This document shows positions 1-7,238 of a DNA stretch of 31,566 nt, in pieces. Each line of letters starts with the position of its first letter. Positions within the stretch are counted from its first letter, which is position 1. The position numbers were made by a program, and so were the translations under genes. The stretch lies in the NCBI GenBank assembly GCA_902801805.1, contig CADCJP010000007.1, forward strand, positions 1-31,566, given 5' to 3'. Source of the DNA: an uncultured Erysipelotrichaceae bacterium. Lineage in GTDB: Bacteria; Bacillota_I; Bacilli_A; RFN20; CAG-826. Below the pieces are notes generated by a model that was given only the letters and a program-made list of their open reading frames with translations, made no database searches and was not told the DNA's origin.

Positions 1-2
1 TT

Positions 3-473
3 GTTAAGGATTTAGGTACAACCACCGATCCACTTGTCGAACAATTCTTAGCGGAAGCCACTCCTTTAGTGAGCACCAATGAATTCCCTAAGGAAGTGAA
101 AGACGCCTTACACACCATGTTTGGTGATGATGTTCCTGCTCCAAGTGGTGCAAGCTACGCTCACGATTCAGAAATCATGTCTTTAGAAGGTGAACCTGTT
201 GATATCACTTACAAAGATTACTTAATCGGTGATCAAGTCACTTCTTATCGTGAAGCCTTAGAACAATATGGTTTTGCCTTATCAGACTTAACTGATGAAA
301 AAGGCGACTTAAAAGAGCTAGGCTATGTGAACTGGTATTATGAAATCACCATTGATTCTAAATACTATCTTGTTCAATTCTACTTTTATCCGAAGCTATA
401 TCTTGGTGAATTTGAACAAGGGATGTTCCCAAACGGAATATTCGTAGTTAGATTTAGAACCGTTCAACAATAA
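3..473 (+). CDS. C-terminal part of an unrecognised protein (5' end outside window)
   Basis: The reading frame is open from base 3, so the protein runs in from the left; the GTG at 69 is only an internal valine codon. About 156 residues are visible. They are acidic and rich in aromatic residues, with an alternating pattern near the end (YYEITIDSKYYLVQFYFYP) that suggests beta strands. No catalytic motif, membrane segment or cysteine is visible. The gene ends in TAA just before an intrinsic terminator, so it is the last gene of its transcript. I do not recognise a family. A secreted or lipoprotein origin is possible but cannot be tested without the missing N-terminus. Confidence 0.75.
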   Translation, partial: VKDLGTTTDPLVEQFLAEATPLVSTNEFPKEVKDALHTMFGDDVPAPSGASYAHDSEIMSLEGEPVDITYKDYLIGDQVTSYREALEQYGFALSDLTDEKGDLKELGYVNWYYEITIDSKYYLVQFYFYPKLYLGEFEQGMFPNGIFVVRFRTVQQ

Positions 474-487
474 AATAATCCAAAAAC

Positions 488-520
488 AAAAAAGCCCGCA
501 GCGATGTGGGTTTTCTTTTA
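488..520 (+). terminator. Intrinsic terminator after the first gene
   Basis: A hairpin pairs CCCGCA with TGTGGG around a GCGA loop, including one G-T wobble, with A-rich bases on the left and a T-rich tract (TTTTCTTTT) on the right. It lies 15 bases after the stop codon. Confidence 0.8.
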
Positions 521-599
521 TTTCTGACAGAAAAACGCTCATTTGCGATACAAAAATGTGTAGGTGTAACATGCGAAATACGATATACTAAAAGAGCAG

Positions 600-2849
600 A
601 TGAAAACGTTATCAAAAATTTGGAATGGCTTTTTAGATATTTTTGGTATCCGCAAAAATAGTAAATATGTAAAGAACTATCTTAACGAAGCGAACATGAG
701 ATCCGCGATTTTCATGTCCTCCGTTATTTTTGTTCTTGAAGTTTGGCTTGTTATTAGACAAACAAATAAATATATCGTTCCAACACTCTTGGACCCAAAT
801 AATACCTATAGTTGGTTTAGAGTAGTGTTCTCTAACACATCGCTTTATTTCTTGATGATGTTCTTTGGCCTAGCAATGCTAGTTTATTCCGCTCAATACG
901 TGAGTCAAAGAAAATCGCTTCGAAAGATGATTGTCTCAATCGTCGCTGCGGGATTATCTATTGCTTTGTGTTGCTTATTACCATTGGAATTTAAATATGG
1001 GTCAATCAACTTTGCGGACCCTAGTAAGGCTAAAGTCATCCGCGGTGTATTTAGATTACTATTCTATGTCTCTGTTTTCTTGTTTGACGTTGGCATTATT
1101 ATCGCTAACGTCTATCGTTATAAAGGTGGCAGAAACGCTAATTTAGGTTCTGTTTTAATCATTTCCTTATTTGCGCTTGTTTGTTTGATGTTTGGTGTGA
1201 TGGTCTCCTATGGAGATTTTATTAGTTCTAAAGTTTACACAGATGTTGATTTAAACGGTAAAACCGCCAATGTATTGATAAATGATGATAAAAACAAACA
1301 AATAATTTGTTTCTTAATGTTTACCATCTATATCGGTTGCTTATTAATTTGGAATCCATTAATCTCAATTGGTATTTTAGGAACGTTGTTCCTTGGCTTC
1401 TATTTCGCTATTAACCGTGTCGCTGGTTTCGGTGGCAGAGTGGTGCCAGAAGGTGACAAGATTAACTACATCACATTCTTCATCTCCTTAACCATGGTTT
1501 GTATTTCCATCTTTAACCAACGTATTAGTGAAGCTAAAAAAGATGAAGAACTCGAAGAGTTGGCCACAAAAGATAAGATTTCTGGCTTATTATCGTTTGA
1601 ATATTTCTGCATTCTAGGCAGAGATAAAATGCACCAAGGTGACTTAGGTCAAGGTGGTGGTGCTTATCTCTTCTTAAACCTCACAGGTTTCAAGATTTAC
1701 AACGACCAAAAAGGTTTTGAAAGAGGCAACCTTTTCCTAAAAGAAACAGGTCAAATAATTACTGAAGTGTTCCCAGATTCCTTAATTACCCGTCAATCTG
1801 ACGACCATTTTGTGGTCTTCACTAAAAATGAAAACTTAGAAGAAAAGATTAAACGCATTAATGAGATGCTCGAAGCTAGAGATCCGGACGTTCGTATTGG
1901 CATGAAAGCGGGTATCTATATCACCACAAATCCTGATGAACGTGTCCGTATTTGTGTGGAAAGAGCGAGATATGCCTACGGCAATTTAAAACAACTCGTT
2001 GGTAATCACGTCTTTGATTACTACGATGATGAAATGCATGATAACTACTTAATGGCCCAATATATCGTCACTCATATTGATGAGGCGATTAAGAATGGTT
2101 ACTTAAAAGCTTACTATCAACCAGTGGTTTGGTCTAAAGGTAGAACCTTATGTGGTGTTGAAGCCTTAGCGAGATGGATTGATCCTAAATACGGATTCCT
2201 TTCTCCAGGCAAGTTTGTTCCTGTTTTAGAAAGCTCACAACTTATTTATAAGTTAGATAGAGAAATCTTGAGACTTGTTTGCCAAGACATTCGTAAGAAT
2301 CTTGATAAAGGCTTACCAGTCTTACCAGTTTCCATCAACTTCTCTAGAGCGGACTTTGGTGTTATCGATATCGTCCAAGTCGTTGATGAAACAGTCAAAC
2401 AATATAACATCCCTCATGATTTACTCCATATCGAAATCACTGAAAGCGCTTTAACTGATGAAGAAGATATCTTAAAGAACACGATTAATCGTCTCCATGA
2501 AAAAGGCTTTGCCACATGGCTCGATGACTTCGGTAGTGGTTATTCTTCTTTCAACGTCTTGAAAGACTATGAATTTGATGTCTTAAAACTCGACATGAAA
2601 TTCTTGATGGGCTTCAATGGTAACGAAAAGGCTAAATCATTAATTAGATCAGTCATCGCGATGGCAGATCAAATTGGTATGAAGACACTATGTGAAGGTG
2701 TTGAAACCGCTGAACAAGCTGCCTTCTTAGAAGAAGCGAGCTGTGGTAGACTCCAAGGTTATTTATACGGTAAACCTCTCACATATGAGGAATTAATGGG
2801 CCGTATTAAAAACGGGGAATACAATCTCGCTCAAGAATTATTGAACTAA
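600..2849 (+). CDS. Membrane-bound degenerate GGDEF / intact EAL c-di-GMP phosphodiesterase
   Basis: This 749-residue protein should hydrolyse cyclic di-GMP at the membrane. Roughly the first 310 residues hold about eight hydrophobic helices, followed by a charged linker (SEAKKDEELEEL). The GGDEF domain (about 320-480) is degenerate: the signature reads SDDHF near residue 400, and the usual metal-binding DxD stretch reads LNLTGF, so cyclase activity is unlikely; it may bind GTP or only shape the enzyme. The EAL domain (about 495-745) keeps the known catalytic set: EAL in GVEALARW near 521, SINFSR, EITES, DDFGSGYSS near 642, VLKLD, EGVET and LQGY. It stands alone between terminators. TATACT at 584-589 lies only 10 bases before the ATG, so the 5' leader would be very short. 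The signal sensed by the membrane part is unknown. Confidence 0.88.
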   Translation: MKTLSKIWNGFLDIFGIRKNSKYVKNYLNEANMRSAIFMSSVIFVLEVWLVIRQTNKYIVPTLLDPNNTYSWFRVVFSNTSLYFLMMFFGLAMLVYSAQYVSQRKSLRKMIVSIVAAGLSIALCCLLPLEFKYGSINFADPSKAKVIRGVFRLLFYVSVFLFDVGIIIANVYRYKGGRNANLGSVLIISLFALVCLMFGVMVSYGDFISSKVYTDVDLNGKTANVLINDDKNKQIICFLMFTIYIGCLLIWNPLISIGILGTLFLGFYFAINRVAGFGGRVVPEGDKINYITFFISLTMVCISIFNQRISEAKKDEELEELATKDKISGLLSFEYFCILGRDKMHQGDLGQGGGAYLFLNLTGFKIYNDQKGFERGNLFLKETGQIITEVFPDSLITRQSDDHFVVFTKNENLEEKIKRINEMLEARDPDVRIGMKAGIYITTNPDERVRICVERARYAYGNLKQLVGNHVFDYYDDEMHDNYLMAQYIVTHIDEAIKNGYLKAYYQPVVWSKGRTLCGVEALARWIDPKYGFLSPGKFVPVLESSQLIYKLDREILRLVCQDIRKNLDKGLPVLPVSINFSRADFGVIDIVQVVDETVKQYNIPHDLLHIEITESALTDEEDILKNTINRLHEKGFATWLDDFGSGYSSFNVLKDYEFDVLKLDMKFLMGFNGNEKAKSLIRSVIAMADQIGMKTLCEGVETAEQAAFLEEASCGRLQGYLYGKPLTYEELMGRIKNGEYNLAQELLN

Positions 2850-2850
2850 T

Positions 2851-2880
2851 AAAGGGGACATTAGGTTCCCTTTCTTTTTA
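2851..2880 (+). terminator. Intrinsic terminator after the EAL gene
   Basis: AAAGGG pairs with CCCTTT around a short loop, followed by CTTTTTATTT. It begins directly after the TAA. Confidence 0.75.
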
Positions 2881-3038
2881 TTTAAATAACTATTGTTATG
2901 TTTGAAGAAATAGTTTAAAGTATACCCCTGTGACAAATATGAATTAGTTCATAATTCAGGCGCAAAAATAATAGTTTCTATAAATCCTTATTTATATTAA
3001 AATATAACTAGGTAAAGATTTTAAGAAATGTCATAACT

Positions 3039-3060
3039 ATTGGTTTTAGCAACCAATTTT
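3039..3060 (+). promoter_or_regulatory. Hairpin in the upstream region of the LOR gene
   Basis: ATTGGTT (3039-3045) and AACCAAT (3051-3057) form a perfect 7-bp stem with a 5-base loop, followed by TTTC, 28 bases before the ATG. It could be a weak terminator-like attenuator, a transcript stabiliser, or an operator. I found no convincing -35/-10 pair in 2881-3038, so the transcript start is unknown. Confidence 0.4.
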
Positions 3061-3087
3061 CTATGGCTTTACAAGTGAGGTGTTTAT

Positions 3088-3588
3088 ATGCAACAAGTAA
3101 GTATTAGAAACAAATGGATCTCTTTAAGAGGTGGTTCCAAAGTCAAAGACATGGACGAAAAAGACGTTCTTTATGTCAAAGGCAAATTCTGGACATTCAC
3201 AAGAAAGAAATTTGTCCAAGATATGGAAGGTAAACTCTTATACACTGTGAGAAACAAATTCTGGACATTCTTCGTTCATAAAGCCATGGTCTATGATAAG
3301 GATGGCAATATGGTTGCGAGGATTAGAAGAAAATTCTGGTCCTTACACGATCGTTACTTCGTCGAATCATCATTAGGCGATTTAGAAATCTGTGGCAATA
3401 TCTTAGGTTTCAATTATCAAATTAAATTAAACGGTAAAGAAATCGGTCACGTTTCAAGAAAAATCTCATTAAGAGATTCCTTCGTCTTAACTCTCGATGA
3501 CGATCAAGATTTAGCGTTCTTCGTCGCTTTCGTTATCGCTATCGATAACATCACTGACCAAAGAGCCGCTGAAGCCTCCTCGAACTAA
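3088..3588 (+). CDS. LURP-one-related (LOR/YxjI-type) protein
   Basis: The 166 residues match the Tubby-like LOR fold family (B. subtilis YxjI type) in size and pattern. The first half carries three offset beta repeats, each with a K-F-W motif (KGKFWTFTRKK, RNKFWTFFVHK, RRKFWSLHDRY) separated by a turn of the form D-x-x-G. The C-terminus is a hydrophobic helix (LAFFVAFVIAIDNI), which in this fold threads the barrel. The biochemical role of bacterial LOR proteins is not established; membrane or lipid contact is often suggested. GAGGTG at 3075-3080 is a good ribosome site for this ATG. The next gene starts 2 bases after the stop, so the two are very likely co-translated. Confidence 0.8.
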   Translation: MQQVSIRNKWISLRGGSKVKDMDEKDVLYVKGKFWTFTRKKFVQDMEGKLLYTVRNKFWTFFVHKAMVYDKDGNMVARIRRKFWSLHDRYFVESSLGDLEICGNILGFNYQIKLNGKEIGHVSRKISLRDSFVLTLDDDQDLAFFVAFVIAIDNITDQRAAEASSN

Positions 3589-3590
3589 AT

Positions 3591-3932
3591 ATGGCAAGAG
3601 TTAGAAGGTATTGCGGAAACTATATTCTAGAATTTGACCGTAACCAAATCCGTGAATACTGTGGTCGTACACTCTATTCCATCGAAAACGGTAAACTCCG
3701 TGAGTGGTGCGGTAATTATCTTTATGAATTTAATGGGGATTATGTCCGCAGATACTGTGGTACCAATCTCCTACAATTCGATGGATCAAAAATAAGAAGA
3801 TATTGTGGCAATTACATTGCCCAAATTGAAGGCAACAAAATTAGGGAGTACTGTGGTAGCTACCTCTATGAGGTTGATGGCTTTTTAAGCCATGAACAAT
3901 GGATGGCGCTTATCACAATATTGTTTGCCTAG
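3591..3932 (+). CDS. Six-fold 16-residue YCG repeat protein
   Basis: The 113 residues are almost wholly six tandem repeats of exactly 16 residues with the pattern R-[RE]-[YW]-C-G-x-x-[LI]-x-x-[FIV]-x-x-x-x-[ILV]; examples are RRYCGNYILEFDRNQI and REYCGRTLYSIENGKL. Each unit looks like one beta hairpin, so the whole may be a small beta solenoid or flower-like fold. Every repeat keeps one cysteine. After the sixth repeat the chain ends in a hydrophobic helix (EQWMALITILFA). There is no signal peptide and no clear Shine-Dalgarno; the start lies 2 bases behind the LOR stop, which suggests reinitiation. I recognise no function. The neighbouring LOR protein is also built of short beta repeats with a C-terminal helix, so a shared job is plausible but unproven. 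Confidence 0.8.
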   Translation: MARVRRYCGNYILEFDRNQIREYCGRTLYSIENGKLREWCGNYLYEFNGDYVRRYCGTNLLQFDGSKIRRYCGNYIAQIEGNKIREYCGSYLYEVDGFLSHEQWMALITILFA

Positions 3933-3942
3933 AAGGAACAAC

Positions 3943-4395
3943 ATGAACAAATATATGAGAATGGCCGTTAATGAGGCCAGAAAAGGTATCAAAGCGGGAC
4001 ATGGTGGTCCCTTTGGAGCGGTCATCGTAAAAGACGATGTCGTTATCGCTAAAGGCCATAACCAAGTTGTTAAAAACAACGACCCAACATGCCATGGCGA
4101 AATCATGGCAATCCATAAAGCTTGTAAAAAGCTTGGTACTTTTGATTTAAGCGGTTGTGAAATCTACACAACTGGTGAACCATGCCCAATGTGCATGGCG
4201 GCCATCTTATGGGCCAATATCGAAAAAGTGTTCTATGGATGTAATATCTTGGATACCGAGGAAATCGGTTTTAGAGATAAAAAGTTCTATGAACAATTTG
4301 CTCATCGTGAACAATTCATTCAAGAATTGGACCGCAAACAATGCCTCAAGTTATATGGGGAATATAAACGTATCGTAGATAAAGTTAATTACTAA
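3943..4395 (+). CDS. guaD: Guanine-deaminase-like nucleobase deaminase
   Basis: A 150-residue zinc enzyme of the cytidine-deaminase fold, closest in pattern to B. subtilis GuaD, which turns guanine into xanthine and ammonia. Visible marks are HGGPFGAVIVKDD, a zinc/proton-shuttle motif CHGEIMAI, the two-cysteine zinc motif EPCPMCMAA, and the GuaD-like tail EIGFRDKKFY. The usual HAE reads HGE here; the zinc histidine and catalytic glutamate are kept. An upstream in-frame ATG at 3892 lies inside the previous gene; the start at 3943 has AAGGA at 3933-3937 and begins the family's normal N-terminus. The stop overlaps the start of a purine-type permease (TAATG), which supports a purine-salvage role. 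A tRNA adenosine deaminase (TadA) is the main alternative and fits less well. Confidence 0.8.
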   Translation: MNKYMRMAVNEARKGIKAGHGGPFGAVIVKDDVVIAKGHNQVVKNNDPTCHGEIMAIHKACKKLGTFDLSGCEIYTTGEPCPMCMAAILWANIEKVFYGCNILDTEEIGFRDKKFYEQFAHREQFIQELDRKQCLKLYGEYKRIVDKVNY

Positions 4396-5888
4396 TGAAA
4401 TTTTTTGCTGATTTAGGAAGAGGCATCAAATCCATTTTTCAAGGTCCTGCCTCTAAAGACAATTTGTTTAATTTGGATAATCGCACTTCGTTAAAGGAAG
4501 CGATTCCTTTTGGCTTGCAACATGTTTTAGCGATGTTTACCGCTAATATCATGCCAATCATGATTGTCTTTACCGCAATCGGTTTATTTGGTAGTGAATT
4601 CGCTATCCATTCCATGCTTGGCGCCATTTTTATGGCGGGCCTAGGCACAATTATTCAATTATTCTTTGGTGCGAGATTACCAGTAGTTACTGGTACATCA
4701 TTTACCTTTTTACCAGTCCTATTAACAATTGGTACATCTGAAAAATTCGTTGGTAATCCAGAATTAGCCTATTACACAATTATGGGCTCCGTGATCTTCG
4801 GTGCTTTATTCGCCATCGCTTTCTCCATTCTTTATCGTTTCTGGGGCAAGCTTATTAAGCCAATTGTTCCTGCGATAGTTGTTTTAGGTGTCGGCTTATC
4901 ACTTTTAAGCAGTGGCGCGAATTGGTTCTTGGGTGGAGATGGAATCATTCAAAATATCATCGCCACCGGTGAAACTGGAACAGGTGTTCCATATTTTTGC
5001 TATATCATCGTCGCCTTTGTGACATTAATTACCGCTCTATTATGGTCCCTCTTTATGAAGGGCATTTGGAAAAATCTCAACATAGTCGTGGGTATTGCTG
5101 TTGGCTATATTGTGAGCTGCTGCATCCCAGGAATGGTTGATTTTGCTAGCATGGCCGTCACTGAAGCAGTTGGTGCGCATGGTGTGATTGATTATCCGCA
5201 TCTCATTAATCTTACTAAAGTAAGGTTCGAACTTGTCCCATGTATTCTTACTTCTATTTGCTTTATTGCCACAACTGTGGAAGCGATTGGTAATACTATG
5301 ACAACTGCTAAATCTGGTTTAGATAGAGAAGCTACACTTCGTGAAATAAATGGTGGTCTTATTTGCTACGGCATTAATAGTTCTATTGGTGCTTTATTCG
5401 GTGCTTTCCCAGTGACTATCTACGCACAAAACGTTGGTATCGTTGCTCAAAATAAAGTCGTTAATCGCTTTTCATTTTTCATTGGTGCCTTATTATTATT
5501 AATCGCTAGCTTCTTCCCGCCAGTGGCACATTTCATTTATTCCATCCCTGACGCTGTTATCGGTGGTACAATGGTCATCTTACTAGGTACCATTGCCGTC
5601 GTTGGTATGAAGTCTATTTCGGAAATCGGATGGAGTGATAAGAATATCTTAATCACCGCCATCAGTGTCTGTTTAGGCTTCGGTATTACAGTCGCTAATA
5701 TCTCAATTGGCAGTAATGATGTTGCCTTATCCGTTAACGTCTTTAGAAAGCTCGGATTAGGTTGGATTAGTGATCTATTAGCCAATAATGTTTTAAATAT
5801 GTTTATTATCTCTTTCATCCTTTCTTGGGTTCTTCCAGAGTCCATGCATATCTCTCTATTTCATAGAAAAGATAAAAAAGAAGGTTAG
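4395..5888 (+). CDS. NCS2 family purine (xanthine/guanine-type) permease
   Basis: A 497-residue membrane carrier that should import a nucleobase by cation symport. The marks are the opening AIPFGLQHVLAMFTANIMP, an acidic residue in TTVEAIGN (about E296), and the NCS2 signature near 345-354, which reads QNVGIVAQNK. In this family Q at the first position (as in XanQ and UapA) goes with xanthine/urate carriers and E (as in UraA) with uracil, so a purine substrate is likely. The usual threonine at signature position 9 is asparagine here. About a dozen hydrophobic helices are visible. The ATG overlaps the deaminase stop by one base, implying coupled translation and a guanine/xanthine salvage pair. 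Confidence 0.88.
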   Translation: MKFFADLGRGIKSIFQGPASKDNLFNLDNRTSLKEAIPFGLQHVLAMFTANIMPIMIVFTAIGLFGSEFAIHSMLGAIFMAGLGTIIQLFFGARLPVVTGTSFTFLPVLLTIGTSEKFVGNPELAYYTIMGSVIFGALFAIAFSILYRFWGKLIKPIVPAIVVLGVGLSLLSSGANWFLGGDGIIQNIIATGETGTGVPYFCYIIVAFVTLITALLWSLFMKGIWKNLNIVVGIAVGYIVSCCIPGMVDFASMAVTEAVGAHGVIDYPHLINLTKVRFELVPCILTSICFIATTVEAIGNTMTTAKSGLDREATLREINGGLICYGINSSIGALFGAFPVTIYAQNVGIVAQNKVVNRFSFFIGALLLLIASFFPPVAHFIYSIPDAVIGGTMVILLGTIAVVGMKSISEIGWSDKNILITAISVCLGFGITVANISIGSNDVALSVNVFRKLGLGWISDLLANNVLNMFIISFILSWVLPESMHISLFHRKDKKEG

Positions 5889-5917
5889 TAGGGTCTTGCC
5901 AAAACAAGAAAACCCCC
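5889..5917 (+). terminator. Possible weak terminator after the permease
   Basis: GGG-T-CTTG and CAAG-AAAA-CCC can form an interrupted hairpin just after the TAG, but only a few T residues follow. It is the only hairpin seen before the next promoter. Confidence 0.35.
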
Positions 5918-5944
5918 TTATTATAAAATCAAGTATTTTATTTT

Positions 5945-5995
5945 TTGAAAACAAACTACATTAGTTTTGTTATTTCATTAGTACATTTAATGTAC
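5945..5995 (+). promoter_or_regulatory. Probable promoter with start-site palindrome for the lipoprotein gene
   Basis: TTGAAA (5945-5950), a 17-base spacer and TGTTAT (5968-5973) form a plausible sigma-A-type promoter. At the expected start site lies the perfect inverted repeat GTACATTTAATGTAC (5981-5995), which could be an operator or a short 5' hairpin. AAAGGG at 5998-6003 is the ribosome site. Confidence 0.5.
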
Positions 5996-6009
5996 AGAAA
6001 GGGATTATT

Positions 6010-7152
6010 ATGAAATACAAAAAATTAATCGGTGCTTTGTTAGTTGCTTCAACACTCATTTTGGGTGCCTGTAATAATAATGGTGGCAGCTCAAATAGTG
6101 GTAAGTCTTCTGGCAAATCCGGTGGTAACACACCAACAACAAGTCGTTCCTCACTTCCTCCTACACCAACAGTGAGCATGGAAGAGCTCGGCATTGCTAA
6201 AGAAGGCCAAGATGTCATCTTGTCCGTTAAAGGTTCAGTCACAGCTGTTGAAGCGACTTCCTTAAAATTCGCGTTTGGTTTAGAACTTTACAACGCTAAC
6301 TCTGGTCAAGCCCCAGCCGAAGGCGAAGGTGAAGGCGAAGGCGGTGGCGAAGAAGCTGCACCAGCAGATGCATTCGTCTATGGTAAAGCCACACCAGCAG
6401 ATGCCGACTATAACATCGACGTCACAATTGCTGACAAGAAATTCGAAGCTAAATTAAACCTCTCCAATCTTAAGAATGGAGATGCCTACATCTTAGATGG
6501 TGGTAACAAATACGCTATCTACGCTGGCGCTAAGGGCTATAGCTATGAACATTTAGAATTCGAAGCCCCAACAACAGTTTTACAAGATAACGCATTCAAA
6601 TACTATTTCCGTGCCGATGCAGATGCTGGCAACAGCGTTAAATTAGTCGTTGACGATTTAGGCCCAGTCAGAATTGAAAAAGCCTCTATCGCTAAAGACT
6701 TATATGGCCGCACAGGTATCTTCGCTAAGATCGGTGGTGCTAATAACGCTAACCTCACAGAAGAACAACTCAACGGTTATAATTCCTTCGTTAACTTCCA
6801 AAAACTTCCAAATACAAGCACACGTGTCCAAAAGGAAGGCTCACAACAAGAAGGTAACCCATACTACTTCTATGTCGTCGAAGGTACTGAAGCATTCATC
6901 GTTATCAATATCGACTTCATGGTTAGAGAAGGCGCCACAAGTGGTGACTACAATACCCACCTTAATATCCAAAACAACAAGCAAGAAAACTGCGTGTCTA
7001 CAGGTATTATCGATACAACAGATGCTCCATTCGATGCTGGTGATGGCAAAACAATCGCTGTCTACTCTCACCCAGGTGAACACACCGAAGAAAACATTTG
7101 GGGTAACGTTGGCTTCAGAGTCACAATCCCAGAAGCTGATGAAGCTGAATAG
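6010..7152 (+). CDS. Secreted lipoprotein of unknown function
   Basis: A 380-residue protein opening with a lipoprotein signal peptide: MKYKK, a hydrophobic stretch and the lipobox LGAC, with the lipidated cysteine at 21. A Ser/Gly/Asn-rich linker (about 22-55) would hold the domain off the membrane. Near residues 100-120 there is an acidic low-complexity insert (EGEGEGEGGGEEAAP) between two segments that look like beta strands. The rest appears beta-rich, with many Asn, Asp and aromatic residues and one cysteine late in the chain. I recognise no family; a carbohydrate-binding-like sandwich is a guess. It has its own promoter and terminator. AAAGGG seven bases before the ATG supports the start. 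Confidence 0.8.
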   Translation: MKYKKLIGALLVASTLILGACNNNGGSSNSGKSSGKSGGNTPTTSRSSLPPTPTVSMEELGIAKEGQDVILSVKGSVTAVEATSLKFAFGLELYNANSGQAPAEGEGEGEGGGEEAAPADAFVYGKATPADADYNIDVTIADKKFEAKLNLSNLKNGDAYILDGGNKYAIYAGAKGYSYEHLEFEAPTTVLQDNAFKYYFRADADAGNSVKLVVDDLGPVRIEKASIAKDLYGRTGIFAKIGGANNANLTEEQLNGYNSFVNFQKLPNTSTRVQKEGSQQEGNPYYFYVVEGTEAFIVINIDFMVREGATSGDYNTHLNIQNNKQENCVSTGIIDTTDAPFDAGDGKTIAVYSHPGEHTEENIWGNVGFRVTIPEADEAE

Positions 7153-7179
7153 GATTTAGATTTACAAAATCGAATAATT

Positions 7180-7205
7180 GGACTAGGGCAACCTAGTCCT
7201 TTATT
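7180..7205 (+). terminator. Intrinsic terminator after the lipoprotein gene
   Basis: Perfect 8-bp stem GGACTAGG / CCTAGTCC with a GCAA loop, followed by TTTATT. The T tract runs into the -35 of the next promoter. Confidence 0.9.
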
Positions 7206-7232
7206 GTGCTTTCTAACACTAGGTGTTATGAT
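7204..7232 (+). promoter_or_regulatory. Promoter placing transcription start at the ATG of the flavoprotein gene
   Basis: TTGTGC (7204-7209), a 17-base spacer and TATGAT (7227-7232), with an extended TG motif (TGTTATGAT). Only six bases separate the -10 from the ATG at 7239, so the mRNA should start at or next to the start codon. Confidence 0.65.
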
Positions 7233-7238
7233 ACAGCC

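Noticed and set aside
2938..2953. Inverted repeat TATGAA-TTAG-TTCATA upstream of the LOR gene
   Set aside because: Six-base arms in an AT-rich gap, with no clear promoter beside it; not distinguishable from chance.
3892..3942. Upstream start for the deaminase
   Set aside because: It would add 17 residues encoded inside the repeat-protein gene. The ATG at 3943 has its own ribosome site and the normal family N-terminus.
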